Positions 32,571 to 45,170 of a stretch of DNA of 64,000 nt are shown piece by piece. A model generated the notes under the pieces. The model ran no database searches, was not told the origin of the DNA, and saw nothing but the letters and a program-made list of their open reading frames with translations. How positions within the stretch are numbered: position 1 is the stretch's first letter; each line of letters starts with the position of its first letter. The translations under genes and the position numbers were made by a program. The DNA is from Platanthera guangdongensis (taxonomy: Eukaryota; Streptophyta; Magnoliopsida; Asparagales; Orchidaceae), in contig CM077147.1 of NCBI GenBank assembly GCA_039583875.1, forward strand, positions 159,730,821 through 159,794,820, written 5' to 3'.

Positions 32571-32635
32571 ACCGATTCCCAGCATCCTTCCAAAGAATTA
32601 GATCACCAGCCCTGCTGCTTCCAAGTCCTGCTCCA

Positions 32636-33720
32636 ATGGCAAAAAGAAGCACTCGCACCGCTGAAGGATCCGGACTTGGTGGACACGTCGAGCCGACACA
32701 CTCCCACTCTTTGGTAGACATGCCGCTAACGGCTGAAGCTGATTTTGCCCCTGTCACCGCCCTGGAGGGGCGTGTTCGCCAGATGGAAGAGCAACAAACT
32801 GAAATGCTCACCCTGCTCCGGAACCTGGGAGTACCTCCTGCACCTGCGGTGCCACCAGCACCAGCAAATCATCCGCCGCAGCTGAATCAGCGCAAGACCC
32901 AGGAAGTTCCTTCAAGGCAGGAAGGGCCCGAAGAATACTCCGAAGCCGCCAGTTCCGCTCCCCCGACCCAGAGAGGGGCCGGATCAGACCACCATCGTCA
33001 CAACCCTGTTAATGATGCCCACCTTCCTCCGCTTGAAAGATTTACTCGAGAAAAGATTCGAGAGGTCATCGCTGAAGAATACCGCCAGGCAGGAAGAAGA
33101 AATGTTCACGCCTGCCGACCGCTTTGCCAAGGATCCCCTTTGGCACTACAAATTCTCGACCATCCAATCCCGCATGGGTTCAAGATCCCGAACGTTGAGA
33201 CGTTCGACGAGACAAACGATCCACTTGAGCATGTTAATCACTTCATCACCATTATGAGGATCTACAATTCCCCAGACCAGTTGCTCTGCCAAGTGTTTCC
33301 AGCCACTCTAAAAGGTCAGGCCCGAACGTGGTTCCATTCATTAAGGGCAGGAACCATCGCCAACTTCACGGAACTGACAAGGCAGTTTGTCGATTAGTTT
33401 ATCGCCAATCGCAGGATCGTTCAAGACCCCTCCCACCTGTTTGGGATCTGCTAAAACGAATGAGAAACCCCAAAGGACTTCTTCCGCCGTTTTACTGCGG
33501 AGGCCTGCCAAATTCCAGGGGTTGACCCTGAGTTGTTGCGAGGGGTATTTCTTGGAGGCCTCCGGCCTAACAGCTTCTACTCAGCGCTGATGAGAGAGAC
33601 TGTCCCTAGTTATCCTGACCTCGTGCATCGGGTGGAGGCTCAGATCGCGGCCGACGAAGCTATCAAAGCCCATCACCACCAGTTCAAGGGGACCCAGAAA
33701 CGTAGAAGGGAGAAGGAACC
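32636..33720 (+). pseudogene. Gag of element F, N-terminal and capsid part
   Basis: ATG at 32636 is the best start. Residues run through a coiled coil (VTALEGRVRQMEEQQTEML) and a Pro/Ala linker to the Tat capsid block: FKIPNVETFDETNDPLEHVNHF, FPATLKGQARTWFHSL, then TAG at 33395. The same capsid block resumes after stops near 33450-33465 as TPKDFFRRFTAEACQIPGVDPELL and FLGGLRPNSFYSALM. It is interrupted at 33721 by element I and resumes at 39727. The product would form the particle shell; it is dead here. Confidence 0.82.
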
Positions 33721-33739
33721 TGTAATACCCCAAAGCCCA

Positions 33740-34185
33740 AGGCATGGGTGACATGGCCTGGGGCACATGCGTGTCCCAGGGCATGTCGTGCTCGGGTTGA
33801 GGAGTTGGGTGTGTGGTCGATGAATTTTAATCGACAATCATTGAGCGCAGAGTACACGGCCTGTGACACGGGCGTATCACAGGGCGTGTCCTTTGCGGGT
33901 TGTATTTAGGAATGCGTGTGTTGTTGGACACGGGTGTGTCCTGGTGAACACGGCCTGAGACACGGGCGTGTCCCAGGGCTGTGTCCCGCTCGGGTGAGGA
34001 ATAGTTGTGCTGTGTGAAGTACATAGCTACTAGACACGGGCGTGTCAGGCATAACACAGGGTGTAGGGTGTGACACAGGCGTGTCACACGGCCGTGTACT
34101 GGTTGGATTTGAGTCGGTTACCTACCGCTTAAGTGACACGGCCTGGGATACGGGCGTGTCACAGGGCGTATTAGGCCGTGTTCAG
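33740..34185. repeat. GACACGGGCGTGTC word array in I LTR
   Basis: About fourteen words of the form ACACGGGCGTGTC, GGCCTGKGACACGGGCGTGTC or their complements. The same array is in the 3' LTR at 37700-38130. Word spacing is irregular and spacers are similar between LTRs. Confidence 0.85.
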
Positions 34186-35554
34186 CCTATTTTGGGGCAG
34201 ATCTGAGTCGTTCATTTCCCTATTCTGGATCCAATGGTCCAGACCCCTTCCATGTGGATAAAGGCCGAGAAATGAGGGATAAAATCCGTTCATTTCAAGT
34301 CTTCTTCTTATCATTCTCAAAGAGAGAGAAAGAGAGAGAGGGGTCAAGGGAAGGGAAGGAAGAAGGAGAAACTAGCTGCTGGAGGAGCTGCGGAGTGCGG
34401 AGCGAAGATCCGAGATCGGATTCATGAAGGCAAAACCGAGGCAGTGATTTCTATCCGGCTAATTCATGGCTCTGAAATGATCTTCAAGGGTAACGATCTC
34501 CTTCTTGGACATCGAAGTCCTTTCTTTATGCATATGCATGGAATCCTCCACCAAGAGGTGGATATCGGAAGTGATTCCTTGGTTGAGTCTGCATCTAGAG
34601 CCGAAAGTGTGGAGTACGGAATAGGCATGCTGTGTGAAGCCCATCTGGACGGTTAGTCTGGATTGGTGATGACTATGAGTAAATCGGAGAAGACTCCATG
34701 GATTTGATAACTGTGTATGTTTTGTACGTATGGACGTTATGTATGGATGTATGGATGTGTGGATGGATGGATCTTGGATGCTTTGTGTAAGCTCCTTGTG
34801 GTGTGAGCGCTAATTGCTCTGGGAGAGCGAAAAGCTGCGGCTAATCAGGAGGCAAGGCCGACCCGCGTCTAGTGGTGCGCTACTAACGGATTGAGCACGG
34901 GAAAGGCTAACCTGACCCTGGTTGTTTTGAGAGGTCGTTTAGTGGCAATGTTTGGGAGGACGCGTGGCAGACCCTACTTGCTGCACCACATTGGTGGGTC
35001 GATCTTAATGCTCAAGTTTGACGTGAGGTTGTCACCTCTGAGTGGTTTGGGCGGAATGAAACCAATCTGCGGGTTAGGGTGACTAGGACCGGCCAGCAAA
35101 CAAGTGATTAATTCTCTAATCGGTGGTGTTGCCTCGGAGACCGGCACACCGTAAGGTGCCCTGAGTGCACGGAGCGTCTGGTTACGACCGACGTTTGTGA
35201 TCCTGTTGTGCCCGAGCGCACTTGTTTGTGATCGCTAGATAGTATAATTGCAATGCATACAGGGAAGGAACCACTGCCCCGGGTAAGGGGTAGAGTCGTT
35301 ATAATTGGTCAGCTAATGTTGACGGTTACTTTGTTTGCCACTCTTGGGTGGATGTCTAATTGCGGGTGCCGTTGAATTGAAATGAATTGAGCGGAATGGA
35401 GGCTTGCTGCTAAAGGCCCTTGAAGGCCGTGCGAAGCGTGTTTGGATTTCATGTATGGCTGGTCTGCGTGCCAATGTATGAAAATGTACATGTGTGGAAA
35501 GAGCAACTTGTAAGGCGTTAAGGCCATGAGCGTGTGTGTTGTATATATTCCTGG

Positions 35555-35681
<127 letters not shown>

Positions 35682-35875
35682 GAGTTTATATATTAGTGGA
35701 CATTCGTTGTGCTGAGTTCATCTAACTTAAACTGCTGCGCTAGAATGTTTTGAGTTAGGATACAGGTAAATTTTGATTTTCACACGTAATTCCGCAGCCT
35801 GTCTGTGAAATATGGCGTGGGGCCCCGGCCGGACCCATCGTTATATTCCATGTGACGAGTGGAGGCGTTACAAAG

Positions 35876-35893
35876 TGGTATCAGAGCCAGGTT
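35876..35893 (+). other. Primer-binding site of I
   Basis: TGGTATCAGAGCCAGGTT begins three bases after the LTR end; initiator-tRNA-Met type. Confidence 0.88.
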
Positions 35894-36038
35894 GAGATTG
35901 TTTGCGAGGGAAGAACATAATTGAACTCACGAATGTCCACTAGGAATGTATTCCATGCACGCAAGGTGCATGAACGGGTAGTCCATGTATAATTACCGTT
36001 ATGAAATGAATGGTTAATGGTGTTTTGTACATTGATAG

Positions 36039-37231
36039 GTGGCGAGGAGTGGTGCTGGGCAGTCTGAGCCCCAGCAGTCCGACGAGAGTGCGACACCAGT
36101 TGAAGCGCCTACACCTCCCTCGGCGGAGACCATACGTATGGTGACTGAGACAGTGCTCGCAGTGTTACAGGCACAGCCTACTGGGCAGGCAAGGCCGGTA
36201 GGGGTGCCAGTATGGCCTGGTGCAAGGCAAGGGCGCGCTGAAGTTGTGATGGCAAAGCAAGGAGCAGATGAGCAGTTGAAGCGGTTTATGAAATTTCATC
36301 CACCTACATTTGGTGGGGCGACTTCCCCAACGCAGGCGGAAGATTGGCTTGCAAGAGTCAAAAGAATCTTGGGGGCAATCCGGACTGCGGAGGCACAAAA
36401 GGTGACGTTAGCCATGTTTCTGTTGGAAGGCGATGCACAGCTTTGGTGGGACGAAGTGGAAGTGCATCACTTGGCAGGGCGAGGATTGGAAGAAATATTA
36501 ATTGAAGAATTCTCACGATTATTTCTGGCCAAGTATGTGTCAGTGTCGCAGCGGATTGCTATGGAGAATGAGTTTCTCCGTCTGGTGCAGGGTGAGCATG
36601 ATATTGATACTTACCGGCATGAGTTCACCTGACTAGGGCGCTATGCGGGGTTTACCTTCGCTGAGGAAGCGCGAAATACGAATCGCTTTTACGAGCGATT
36701 GCGTGACGAGTTGAGGTTGTCACTCCCGAGTTCGGTGAACCAAGGCTTTCAAGCGTTGGTAGATACAACCCGGGCGCTGAAGAAGGATTTAATGCGTGTA
36801 CAAGAGAAGAAGAGTCTAGTAGTGGAGAAGCCGAAATTTAAAGTTCCGCAGTCGGAACAGTCGGAGTTTAGGATACGAGATACGAAAAAGTTCAGGCCTG
36901 CTGAACCAACTCCGTCTACTATTTCTTCGGGAGCAACCTATGGACAAGGACGTGTGGAGACACGTACATATTTTCGATGTAGCAAGCAAGGACATTTAGC
37001 CAACAATTATTGGAGTGACGCTCCAAGGGGTGAGAAAAAGATAGGTGCGTTGTATGAAGAGAAGGGTAAAACAGTGACCGAGTCATCTGCATCCCGGACG
37101 TAACCTCGACTGCATAATTTGGAAGTGCAGGAGCCGCAAAGCTCAATTGGTGAGATTCGGCCTCGTGAGTTTAATTTGGCACTTCAAGAAGCTATGATGC
37201 GATATTGGCAAAATGAGGGTGAGCAGAAATA
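36039..37231 (+). pseudogene. Gag of element I
   Basis: The frame is open from about 36039 (no ATG; a GTG is the first codon of the run). It reads LKRFMKFHPPTFGG, QAEDWLARVKRIL, EGDAQLWWDEVE, FLAKYVSVSQR, EHDIDTYRHEFT, then TGA at 36630, then LGRYAGFTFAEEARNTNRFYERL, a basic linker and RCSKQGHLANNYW (about 36978), where the first and last Cys of the knuckle have been lost. A TAA lies at 37101 and a further open stretch ends at 37231. Capsid motifs match element C. Only two or three point changes disable it, all compatible with transitions. Confidence 0.85.
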
Positions 37232-37679
37232 ATTTTGAAAGAGTAAACTATGTGACTTTGGGGATGGACATAGATGTGGGTGGATGTTGGTAAAAACATA
37301 AATGATGTGTTGTTGGTGTCCATTTTGTTTTGTCTGGTAATCAAATAACGAAATGAAGAATGAGATGTTTGTGTACACCTTCTTTTCTTTTGGTGATCAC
37401 TCGATCAAAGCTTATAACACACGATATATGGGTGTACATAGATGATGCATGGATATATAAGGAATGGACATATGGTAGAAATCGGTATGCGTGTATGTGA
37501 TGCGTGTGTTGTTTGATTTGTGTGATGCCTTGGGGCAAGACAAGCTGCGACCTCTGAGCTCCCACCAGGCTCGCTTTATTTGAGTGATCGGTTGCTGATG
37601 GTGCGATGTAAAGAGTGTTATGTTGCTGGTTGTGGTTGAGCCAAATTTTGGGGACGAAATGTTTGAAGGAGGGGAGGAT
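37232..37679 (+). other. 3' untranslated spacer and polypurine tract of I
   Basis: No coding sequence. It ends GGGGACGAAATGTTTGAAGGAGGGGAGGAT directly before the LTR in two parts: a GGACGAAAT motif shared with C, and the polypurine tract GAAGGAGGGGAGGA at 37665-37678. Confidence 0.7.
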
Positions 37680-39721
37680 TGTAACACCCCAAAGCCCAAG
37701 GCATGGGTGACACAGCCTGGGACACGGGCGTGTCCCAGGGCGTGTCGTGCTCGGGTTGAGGAGTTGGGTGTGTGGTCGACGAATTTTGGTCGATGATCGT
37801 CGAGCGCAGAGTACACGGCCTGTGACATGGGTGTGTCACAGGGCGTGTCCTTTGCGGGTTGCAATTAGGAATGCGTGTGTTGCTGGACATGGGTGTGTCC
37901 AGGTGAACACGGCCTGGGACACGGACGTGCCCCAGGGTCGTGTCCCGCTCAGGTGAGGAATAGTTGTGCTGTGTGAAGTACACGGCTACTGGACACGGGC
38001 GTGTCAGGTATGACATGGGCGTGTAGGGTGTGACACGGGCGTGTCACACGCCCGTGTACTGGTTGGATTTGAGTCGTTTTCCTACCGCTTAAGTGACACG
38101 GCCTGGGACACGGGCGTGTCAGGCCATGTTCAGCCTATTTTGGGGGAGATCTGAGCCGTTTGTTTCCCTATTCTGGATCCAATGGTCCAGACCCCTTCCA
38201 TGTGGATAAAGGCCGAGAAATGAGGGATAAAATCCCTTCATTTCAAGTCTTCTTCTTCTCATTCTCAAAGAGAGAGAAAGAGAGAGAGGGGTCAAGGGAA
38301 GGGAAGGAGGAAGGAGAAACCAGCTGCTGGAGGAGCTGCGGAGTGTGGAGCGAAGATCCGAGAACGGATTCGTGAAGGCAAAGCCGAGGCGGTGATTTCT
38401 ATCCAGCTAATTCATGGCTCCGAAACGATTTTCAAGGGTAACGATCTCCTTCTTGGACATCGAAGTCATTTCTTTATGCATATGCATGGAATCCTCCACC
38501 AAGAGGTGGATATCGGAAGTGATTCCTTGGTGAGTCTGCATCTAGAGCCGGAAGTGCGGAGTACGGCATAGGCATGCTGTGTGAAGCCCATCTGGACGGT
38601 TAGTCTGGATTGGTGATGACTATGAGTAAACTGGAGAAGACTCCGTGGATTTGATAACTGTGTATGTTTTGTACGTATGGACGTTGTGTATGGATGTATG
38701 AATGTGTGGATGGATGGATCTTGGATGCTTTGTGTAAGCTCATTGTGGTGTGAGCGCTGTGAGCGCTAATTGCTCTGGGAGAGTGAAAAGCTGCGGCTAA
38801 TCAGGAGGGAAGGCCGACCCGTGTCTAATGGTGCACTACTGACGGATTGAGCACGGGAAAGGCTAACCTGACCCTGGTTGTTTTGTGAGGTCGATTAGTG
38901 GCAATGTTTGGGAGGACGTGTGTCAGACCCTACTTGTTGCACCACATTGGTGGGTCGATCTTAATGCTCAAGTTTGTCGTGAGGTTATCATCTCTGAGTG
39001 GTTTGGGCGGAATGTAACCAATCAGCGGGTTGGGGTGACTAGGACCGGCCAACCAACAAGTGATTAATTTTCTAATCGGTGGTGTTGCCTCGGAGACCGG
39101 CACACCGTAAGGTGCCCTGAGTGCACAGAGCATCTGGTTGCGACCGGCGTTTTTGATCTGTTGTGCCTGAGCACACTTGTTTGTGATCGCTAGATAGTAT
39201 AATTGCAATGCATACAGGGAAGGAACCACTGCCCCGGGTAAGGGGTAGGGTCGTTATAATTGGTCAGCTAATGCTGACCGTTACTTTGTTTGCCGCTCTT
39301 GGGTGAATGGCTAATTGCAGGTGTTGTTGAATTGAAATGAATTGAGCGGAATGGAGGCTTGCTGCTAAAGGCCCTTGAAGGCCGTGCAAAGCGTGTTTGG
39401 ATTTCATGTGTGGCCGACCTGCGTGCCGATGTATGAAATTGTACATGTGTGGAAAGAGCAACTTGTAAGGCCTTAAGGCCATGGGTGTGTGTGTTGTATA
39501 CATTCCTGGTTATATATATAAATGCAGAGTTTATATATTAGTGGATATTTGTTGTGCTGAGTTCATCTAACTTATACTGCCGCGCTAGAATATTTTGAGT
39601 TAGGATACAGGTAGATTTTGATTTCCACGTACACGTAATTCCGCCGCCTGTCTGTGAAATATGGCGTGGGGCCCCGGCCGGACTCACCGTTATATTCCAT
39701 GTGACGAGTGGAGGCATTACA
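37680..39721 (+). repeat. 3' LTR of element I
   Basis: Matches 33721-35872 with modest divergence and no (TA)n expansion. It ends GGAGGCATTACA, then the target duplication GAACC and the resumed gag of F. Confidence 0.93.
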
Positions 39722-39726
39722 GAACC

Positions 39727-40087
39727 GGCCCCCCAGCACCAATAAGGAAGATTCCAAGAAGGGCGCCGAAACGGGCAGTGCCGACGGGACCACCAGAGGG
39801 ATCAACCACCCAGGGATTATACTCCCCTCAACACCACACGCATAAATGTACTCTATGCCATCCAGAATGAGCCAGCACTACATCGGCCCAAGCAGCCAGC
39901 CCATAATCCCAGAAATGATCAGTCCAAGTATTGTGAGTTCCATCAAACTATAGGGCACACCACCGAGGACTGTGCCCGCCTGAAGGAGGAAATCGAGCGC
40001 CTTGTACGCCTAGGACTCCTAAGAAGGTTTTTGCAGGGATGTATGCCGGACCAGCAAGACCCACCTAGGACGCCCAAAGATCAATAG
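39727..40087 (+). pseudogene. Gag of element F, C-terminal part
   Basis: The frame resumes after element I and includes YTPLNTTRINVLYAI and the Tat-type finger YCEFHQTIGHTTEDC (CX2HX4HX4C), then LKEEIERLVRLGLL. It stops with TAG at 40085. The finger binds element RNA in this lineage. Confidence 0.75.
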
Positions 40088-40129
40088 AATGTCCCCTCGG
40101 GAGGAGCAGGTGGTAGGCAAATGGTCGGA

Positions 40130-40714
40130 AATATTAAAACTATTGTCGGATCACCCGTTCTTTCAGCTCAAATCTTCTCAATAGGCATGCAAGGAGGCTC
40201 CCATGAAGACAAGAAATGCAGACATGACACCACCATAACCTTTGGAGATGAATACCACGTCGGACTCTGAACACCTCACCAAGATCCTCTCGTGATTAGC
40301 ATTGGGGTCGGAGACCCCTGTTATAATGTCAAGCGAATCCTCATCGACAACGGAAGCTCAGTCGACGTATTATTCTACTCCACCCTTCAGAGCATGAAGC
40401 TCTCCAGCCAATATCTGACACCGGCAGACGGACCGGTGTATGACTTCGATAACCATCCAGTTTTGGTAATGGGCATGATTGCCCTCCCAGTTACCATGGG
40501 GGAATTTCCAAGGCAAGTGACGCACGAAGTCCAGTTCGTGCTCGTAGATTCAAATTCCACCTACAACGCTATTTTCGGGAGGCCCGTCCAGTCCATCTTC
40601 AAGGACATCCCTTCGATTCCTCACCTAGCCATGAAGTTCCCCACTCTAGGAGGAGTCGGAGTCGTGCGCGGCAACCAGGAGGCCGCCAATAATTGCTATT
40701 CTAAGCACGCATAA
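40130..40714 (+). pseudogene. Protease of element F
   Basis: RILIDNGSSVDVLFY carries the catalytic Asp in the DNGSS form common in Tat elements; YNAIFGRP is the second conserved block. A TGA near 40268 precedes it and a TAA ends it at 40712. It is in the same frame as the RT that follows. Confidence 0.8.
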
Positions 40715-43030
40715 CCAACCAAGGCCACTACGTTAAACATCGACGACTTCGACCTGCGCCACGAGACGATATTGCAGCGGGGGATGCCTATGGAAGGGCT
40801 GGTCGAAGTCCCCCTTTCTCCTACAAGCCCGGCTCGCACCACCCAGATCGGGTCACTCTTGCCGCAGCGGGAGAAAGAGGAATTGACAGCCTATCTCCAA
40901 AAGAATAAGGATATCTTTGCCTGGGCTCCGAAAGATATGTCAGACATAGATCCTCATATTATTCAACACTCTCTTAACATCAACCCAGCATGCAAGCCTG
41001 TCATTTAGAAAAAGAGAAACTTTGCTCCGGAACGTCTCCAAGCAATTGAAGAAGAGGTAAAGGAGCTCCTCAGCGCCCAATTCATCCGAGAAGTAAAATA
41101 CCAAACCTGAGTGGATAATGTTATCTTAGTAAAGAAGTCTTCAGGAAAGTGGAGGATGTGCGTGGATTACACCAACCTTAATCAAGCTTGCCCCAAAGAC
41201 ATCTTCCCTCTCCCTAGAATTGATCAGTTGGTTGATTCGACCGCCGGACACCAACTCCTCAGCTTCATGGATGCATACTCCGGGTACAACCAGATTCAAA
41301 TAAATCCTGCGGACGAGGAGCATACCGCCTTCCAAACTGACAAAGGGAGCTACAGTTACAAAGTAATGCCCTTTGGTCTCAAGAATGTCGGAGCCACCTA
41401 TCAAGGACTCATGAATAGGGTTTTTAAAGACCTTATCGGTAAGACGATGGAGGTATATGTTGACGACATGCTGGTTAAAAGCGTATGTCGGGAAGGTCAC
41501 TAGGAAGATCTCGAGGAGTGTTTTAAGATCCTTCGATAGTACGACATGAGGCTTAACCCCACAAAATGTGCCTTCGGGGTAACGTCAGGGAAATTCCTGG
41601 GGTTCATGGTAACCCAGCGGGGGATAGAGGCCAACCCCGAAAAGATTAAGGCTTTGGAAGACATGTCACCACCTTGATCCATTAAAGAAGTGCAACGGTT
41701 GAACGAAAGAATCACAACACCCTCTCGATTCTTGGCATGAACCAGGGATAAATACCTCCCCTTCTTCAAGATTCTCCGGGGAGACAGAACCCCAGGATTC
41801 CAGTGGACGGACGAATGTCAATCAGCTTTCGAGTCACTGAAACAGTACCTGGCATCCCCTCTACTTCTATCGAAACCAGCCCCAGGAAAGACTCTTTTTT
41901 TGTACCTCGCTATTACAACGGCCGCTCTGAGATCCGTGTTGGTAAAAGACGAGGGAGGGGTACATCGTCCCATTTACTACCTTAGTAAGATCCCCTCAGA
42001 CACTGAAACCCGGTATTCAGTTGCGGATAAGACAGCCCTGGCACTCGTTTTCTCAGCAAGGGAACTCCACCCCTACTTCCAGGCCCATTCTATCAAAGTT
42101 CTAACAGAGCTACCTCTTCGTGCTATTCCTAAAAAGCCAGAGGCATCAGGCTGGTTGGTTAAGTGGGCGGTCGAGTTAGGTGAATTTGACATCTACTTTC
42201 AGCCGCGCACCGTCATTAAATCTCTGGTCTTGACAGACTTCATCGTGGAAAATACTCTGCCAGTAGAACCAGAAGGCACTCCAACAGAGCCAACACAAGG
42301 GTGGACTATGTACGTTGACATAGCTTCCGGAATAGAAGGCGCCGGAGCCGGGCTGCTTCTCATAAGCCCAGAGCTCGTCACTCTAGAATACGGAGTCCGA
42401 TTGAAGTTTCCTGCCACTAATAACATAGCAAAATATGAAGCCTTAATCGCAGGACTCGGGCTCGCCATCGACTGTCACGTCAGAAGGTTAACGATCTACT
42501 CTGACTCCCAGCTCATCGTCTCCCAAGTGGAAGGAGAATTTGAGGCGAAAAGTGAACACCTTGCCCAATACCTCCGACTCGCGAAATCTCTCCTGCTTCA
42601 GATACCACAAGCCCAAATTCTCCACATCCCTAGAGAGCAGAACAGCCGGGCAGATGCCCTATCAAAGCTGGCCACATCTCCCTCTCGCTATCAGTCAAGA
42701 AGGCATCAAGTTGAAGAAATTGCCTTTCCCAGCATTCCGGGGCCTTGGGAGGTGGCAGAAATCAGGAAATCTAAAGAGTCATGGATCACTCCGTTAGTAG
42801 AGTACTTAGAGAACCAGCGGTTTCCAGAAGACCCAAAGGAGGCCCGTCGCCTCAGGATGAGGGCGGCCACCTTCATGCTGAACAATGGAGAACTGTATAA
42901 ACGATCCTTCGCAGGGCCCTACCTGAAGTGTTTGACGAAAACTGATGCTGAGTATACCCTCCGCGAGGTTCATGGAGGAGTCTGCGGAGAGTATTTAGGA
43001 GGAAAAGACCTTGGCCCGAAAAAGCCCGCG
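40715..43030 (+). pseudogene. RT, RNase H and second RNase H of element F
   Basis: RT: FAWAPKDMSDIDP, NVILVKKSSGKWRMCVDY, MDAYSGYNQIQI, PFGLKNVGATYQGLMN, VYVDDMLVKS (catalytic pair intact), [10 protein letters not shown]. First RNase H: LYLAITTAALRSVLV, PIYYLSK. Then a second, archaeal-like RNase H: WTMYVDIAS, FPATNNIAKYEALIAGL, IYSDSQLIV, SRADALSKLA, with the four acidic positions apparently kept. Stops: TAG at 41006, TGA at 41108, TAG at 41501 and further stops to 41740; open from 41900 to 43030. The double RNase H is diagnostic for the Tat lineage. Confidence 0.9.
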
Positions 43031-44023
43031 CTAAAGTTTTTACTGTCCAACCATGAAAAAGGAAGCGACAGACTTCGTCCAGAAGTGCAAGAGTTGCCAG
43101 CTACACACCAACATTCTTCGGCAACCTCCTGTTGCCCTTCACACCTTGCAAGGAGCTTGGCCATTCGCTCAGTGGGGAATAGACCTCCTCGGCCCTCTAC
43201 CACAAGCCTCGGGACAGAGGAAGTTCATCATCATGGTCATTGACTACTTTACCAAGTGGGTGGAGGCAGAGCCTCTCGCCAAGATTACTGAGGAAAATGC
43301 AAAGTAGTTCATGTAGAAGAACATCATCTGCCGCTTTGGCATACCAGCAATTATCATCACCGATAATGACACTCAGTTTACGAGGAAATCTTTCACCAAG
43401 CTTTTTGAGGACTTAAAAATCGAGTTACGGCATACGGCTGTGTCACACCCCCAATTCAATGGGCAGGTAGAGGTGACCAACCGAACCATTCTGAAGGGAC
43501 TAAAGGCACGACTTGAAGATGCTGAAGGGCAGTGGGTCGACGTGCTCCCCATCGTGCTATAGTCATAACGGACAACGGAGAGGAACCCAACTGGGGAAAC
43601 ACCATACAATCTCTATTATAGAACTGAAGCTATTATCCCGGTTGACATCGGCGTCCCAAGCCCTCGAGTCTCAACTTCAGCCTCCAGGCAAACAACGACG
43701 CTCTCTGAGACAATCTAGTTTTGATTTCTGAGATCCACGAAGAAGCCTCTCTCCGTACTGTGGACTACCAGCACCGCGCAACCCACTATTACAACCGCAA
43801 GGTGAAGCCCTGACTGATCAACGTGGGAGACTTGGTACTCCGCACTCTGGAAGCTGCTGTGAAAGGAACGCAAGGCGACAAGCTATCTCCAACCTGGGAA
43901 GGACCCTTCATCGTCACGGCTATGGTGAAACCAGGAACATACAAGCTACGTAACGCCGAAGGAAAGACTCCCCCCCCCCCCCGTACCTGGAATGCACAAA
44001 ACTTGCGCCGATTTTATCAATAA
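43031..44023 (+). pseudogene. Integrase of element F
   Basis: Frameshift near 43035. CKSCQLH is the second half of the zinc-binding site. Core: WGIDLLGPLPQ (Asp), IIITDNDTQFT (Asp), NGQVEVTNRTI (Glu). Stops occur at 43305 and 43314 (FM-stop-KNIICRFGIP, where family members have Trp) and near 43559. A final open part (43823-44023) has GDLVLR, LSPTWEGPFIV and the C-run near 43970, ending NLRRFYQ. It lacks a chromodomain. Confidence 0.87.
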
Positions 44024-45170
44024 TATCCAACTTTATGTTTTTATAAATTGTGTAACACATTTCTTTCTGTCAAAAAAGAACTCTATGATGTGTGTAAGCC
44101 GCGGGCCTGAACCCGCGCAAGTTATCTTTACTTAAGTATTACATCATGTTGCTGCAAATATTGTCTACTCAAATGGGAAAGCTCATGCACTCAAATTCCC
44201 CGTGGGGTCCTGTCCCCCTCACAAAGAAGCCGCGAGCAGCCCTCGTGCAATCTAAGCTGCGAGCCTGACTCGCGCACCCCATGGGGGCCTGCCCCCCTCA
44301 CGAAGAAGCCACGAGCAGCCCTCATGCAACCTAAGCCGCGAGCCTGACTCGCGCACCCCGTGTGGGCCTACCCCCCTCACGAAGAAGCGACGTACAGCCC
44401 TCATGCAACCTAAGTCGCGAGCCTGACTCGCGCACCCCGTGGGGGCCTTCCCCCTCACGAATAAGCCGCGAGCCGCCCTCGCGCAACCTAAGCTGCGAGC
44501 CTGACTCGCACACCCCGTGGAGGCCTGCCCCCCTCACAAAGAAGCCGTGAGCAGCCCTCGTGCAACCTAAACCGCGAGCCTGACTCGCGCACCCCGTGGG
44601 GGCCTGCCCCCCTCATGAAGAAGCCGCGAGCAGCCCTCGTGCAACCTAAGCCGCGAGCCTGACTCGCGCACCCCGTGGGGGCCTGGCCCCCTCACGAAGA
44701 ACCGCGAGCAGCCCTCGTGCAACCTAAGTCGCAAGCCTGACTCGCGCACCCTGTGGGGAGCTGCCCCCCTCACGAAGAAGCCGCGAGTAGCCCTCATGCA
44801 AACTAAGCCGCGGACCCGAGTCGTGCAACCTAAGCCGCGAGCCTGACTCGTGCAACCTCGCAAGGGCCTGCACCCCTTTCGCGATAAAGCCGCGAACTTA
44901 AGTAGCACAAACAAAGACATGGACTAAAGCCACGCGAACAATGCCGTTGACCAAAGCCGCGTAAACAAAGACACGGACCAGAGCCGTGCAAATAAGAACA
45001 ACTAAGATGACATGAAAAGAATAATGTCATAACAAAACAACTAGAATGATACAAAAAGGGGCAACCAGCGCCTAAGGGAAACAACGACGAATGCTGAACA
45101 AAAGACAAAATATAGTACGACCAACTAAAACAACAAAATGCAAATACACAGCTGCAAAGATAAAAGGCTA
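44024..45170. repeat. Post-pol region of F with seven ~79-bp tandem repeats
   Basis: From about 44190 to 44850 a unit containing AAGCCGCGAGCCTGACTCGC, CACCCCGTGGGGGCCTGC and GAAGCCGCGAGCAGCCCTC recurs every 78-80 bp, seven times, with moderate divergence. Shorter AAAGCCGCG words follow to about 44990. No gene is supported here; long minus-strand frames are by-products of the repeat period. Confidence 0.8.

Noticed and set aside
44252..45108. Minus-strand frames of 60-117 codons in the post-pol repeats of F
   Set aside because: They follow the 79-bp repeat period, with repeated RESGSRLRLHEG-type segments, and stop when the repeat ends.
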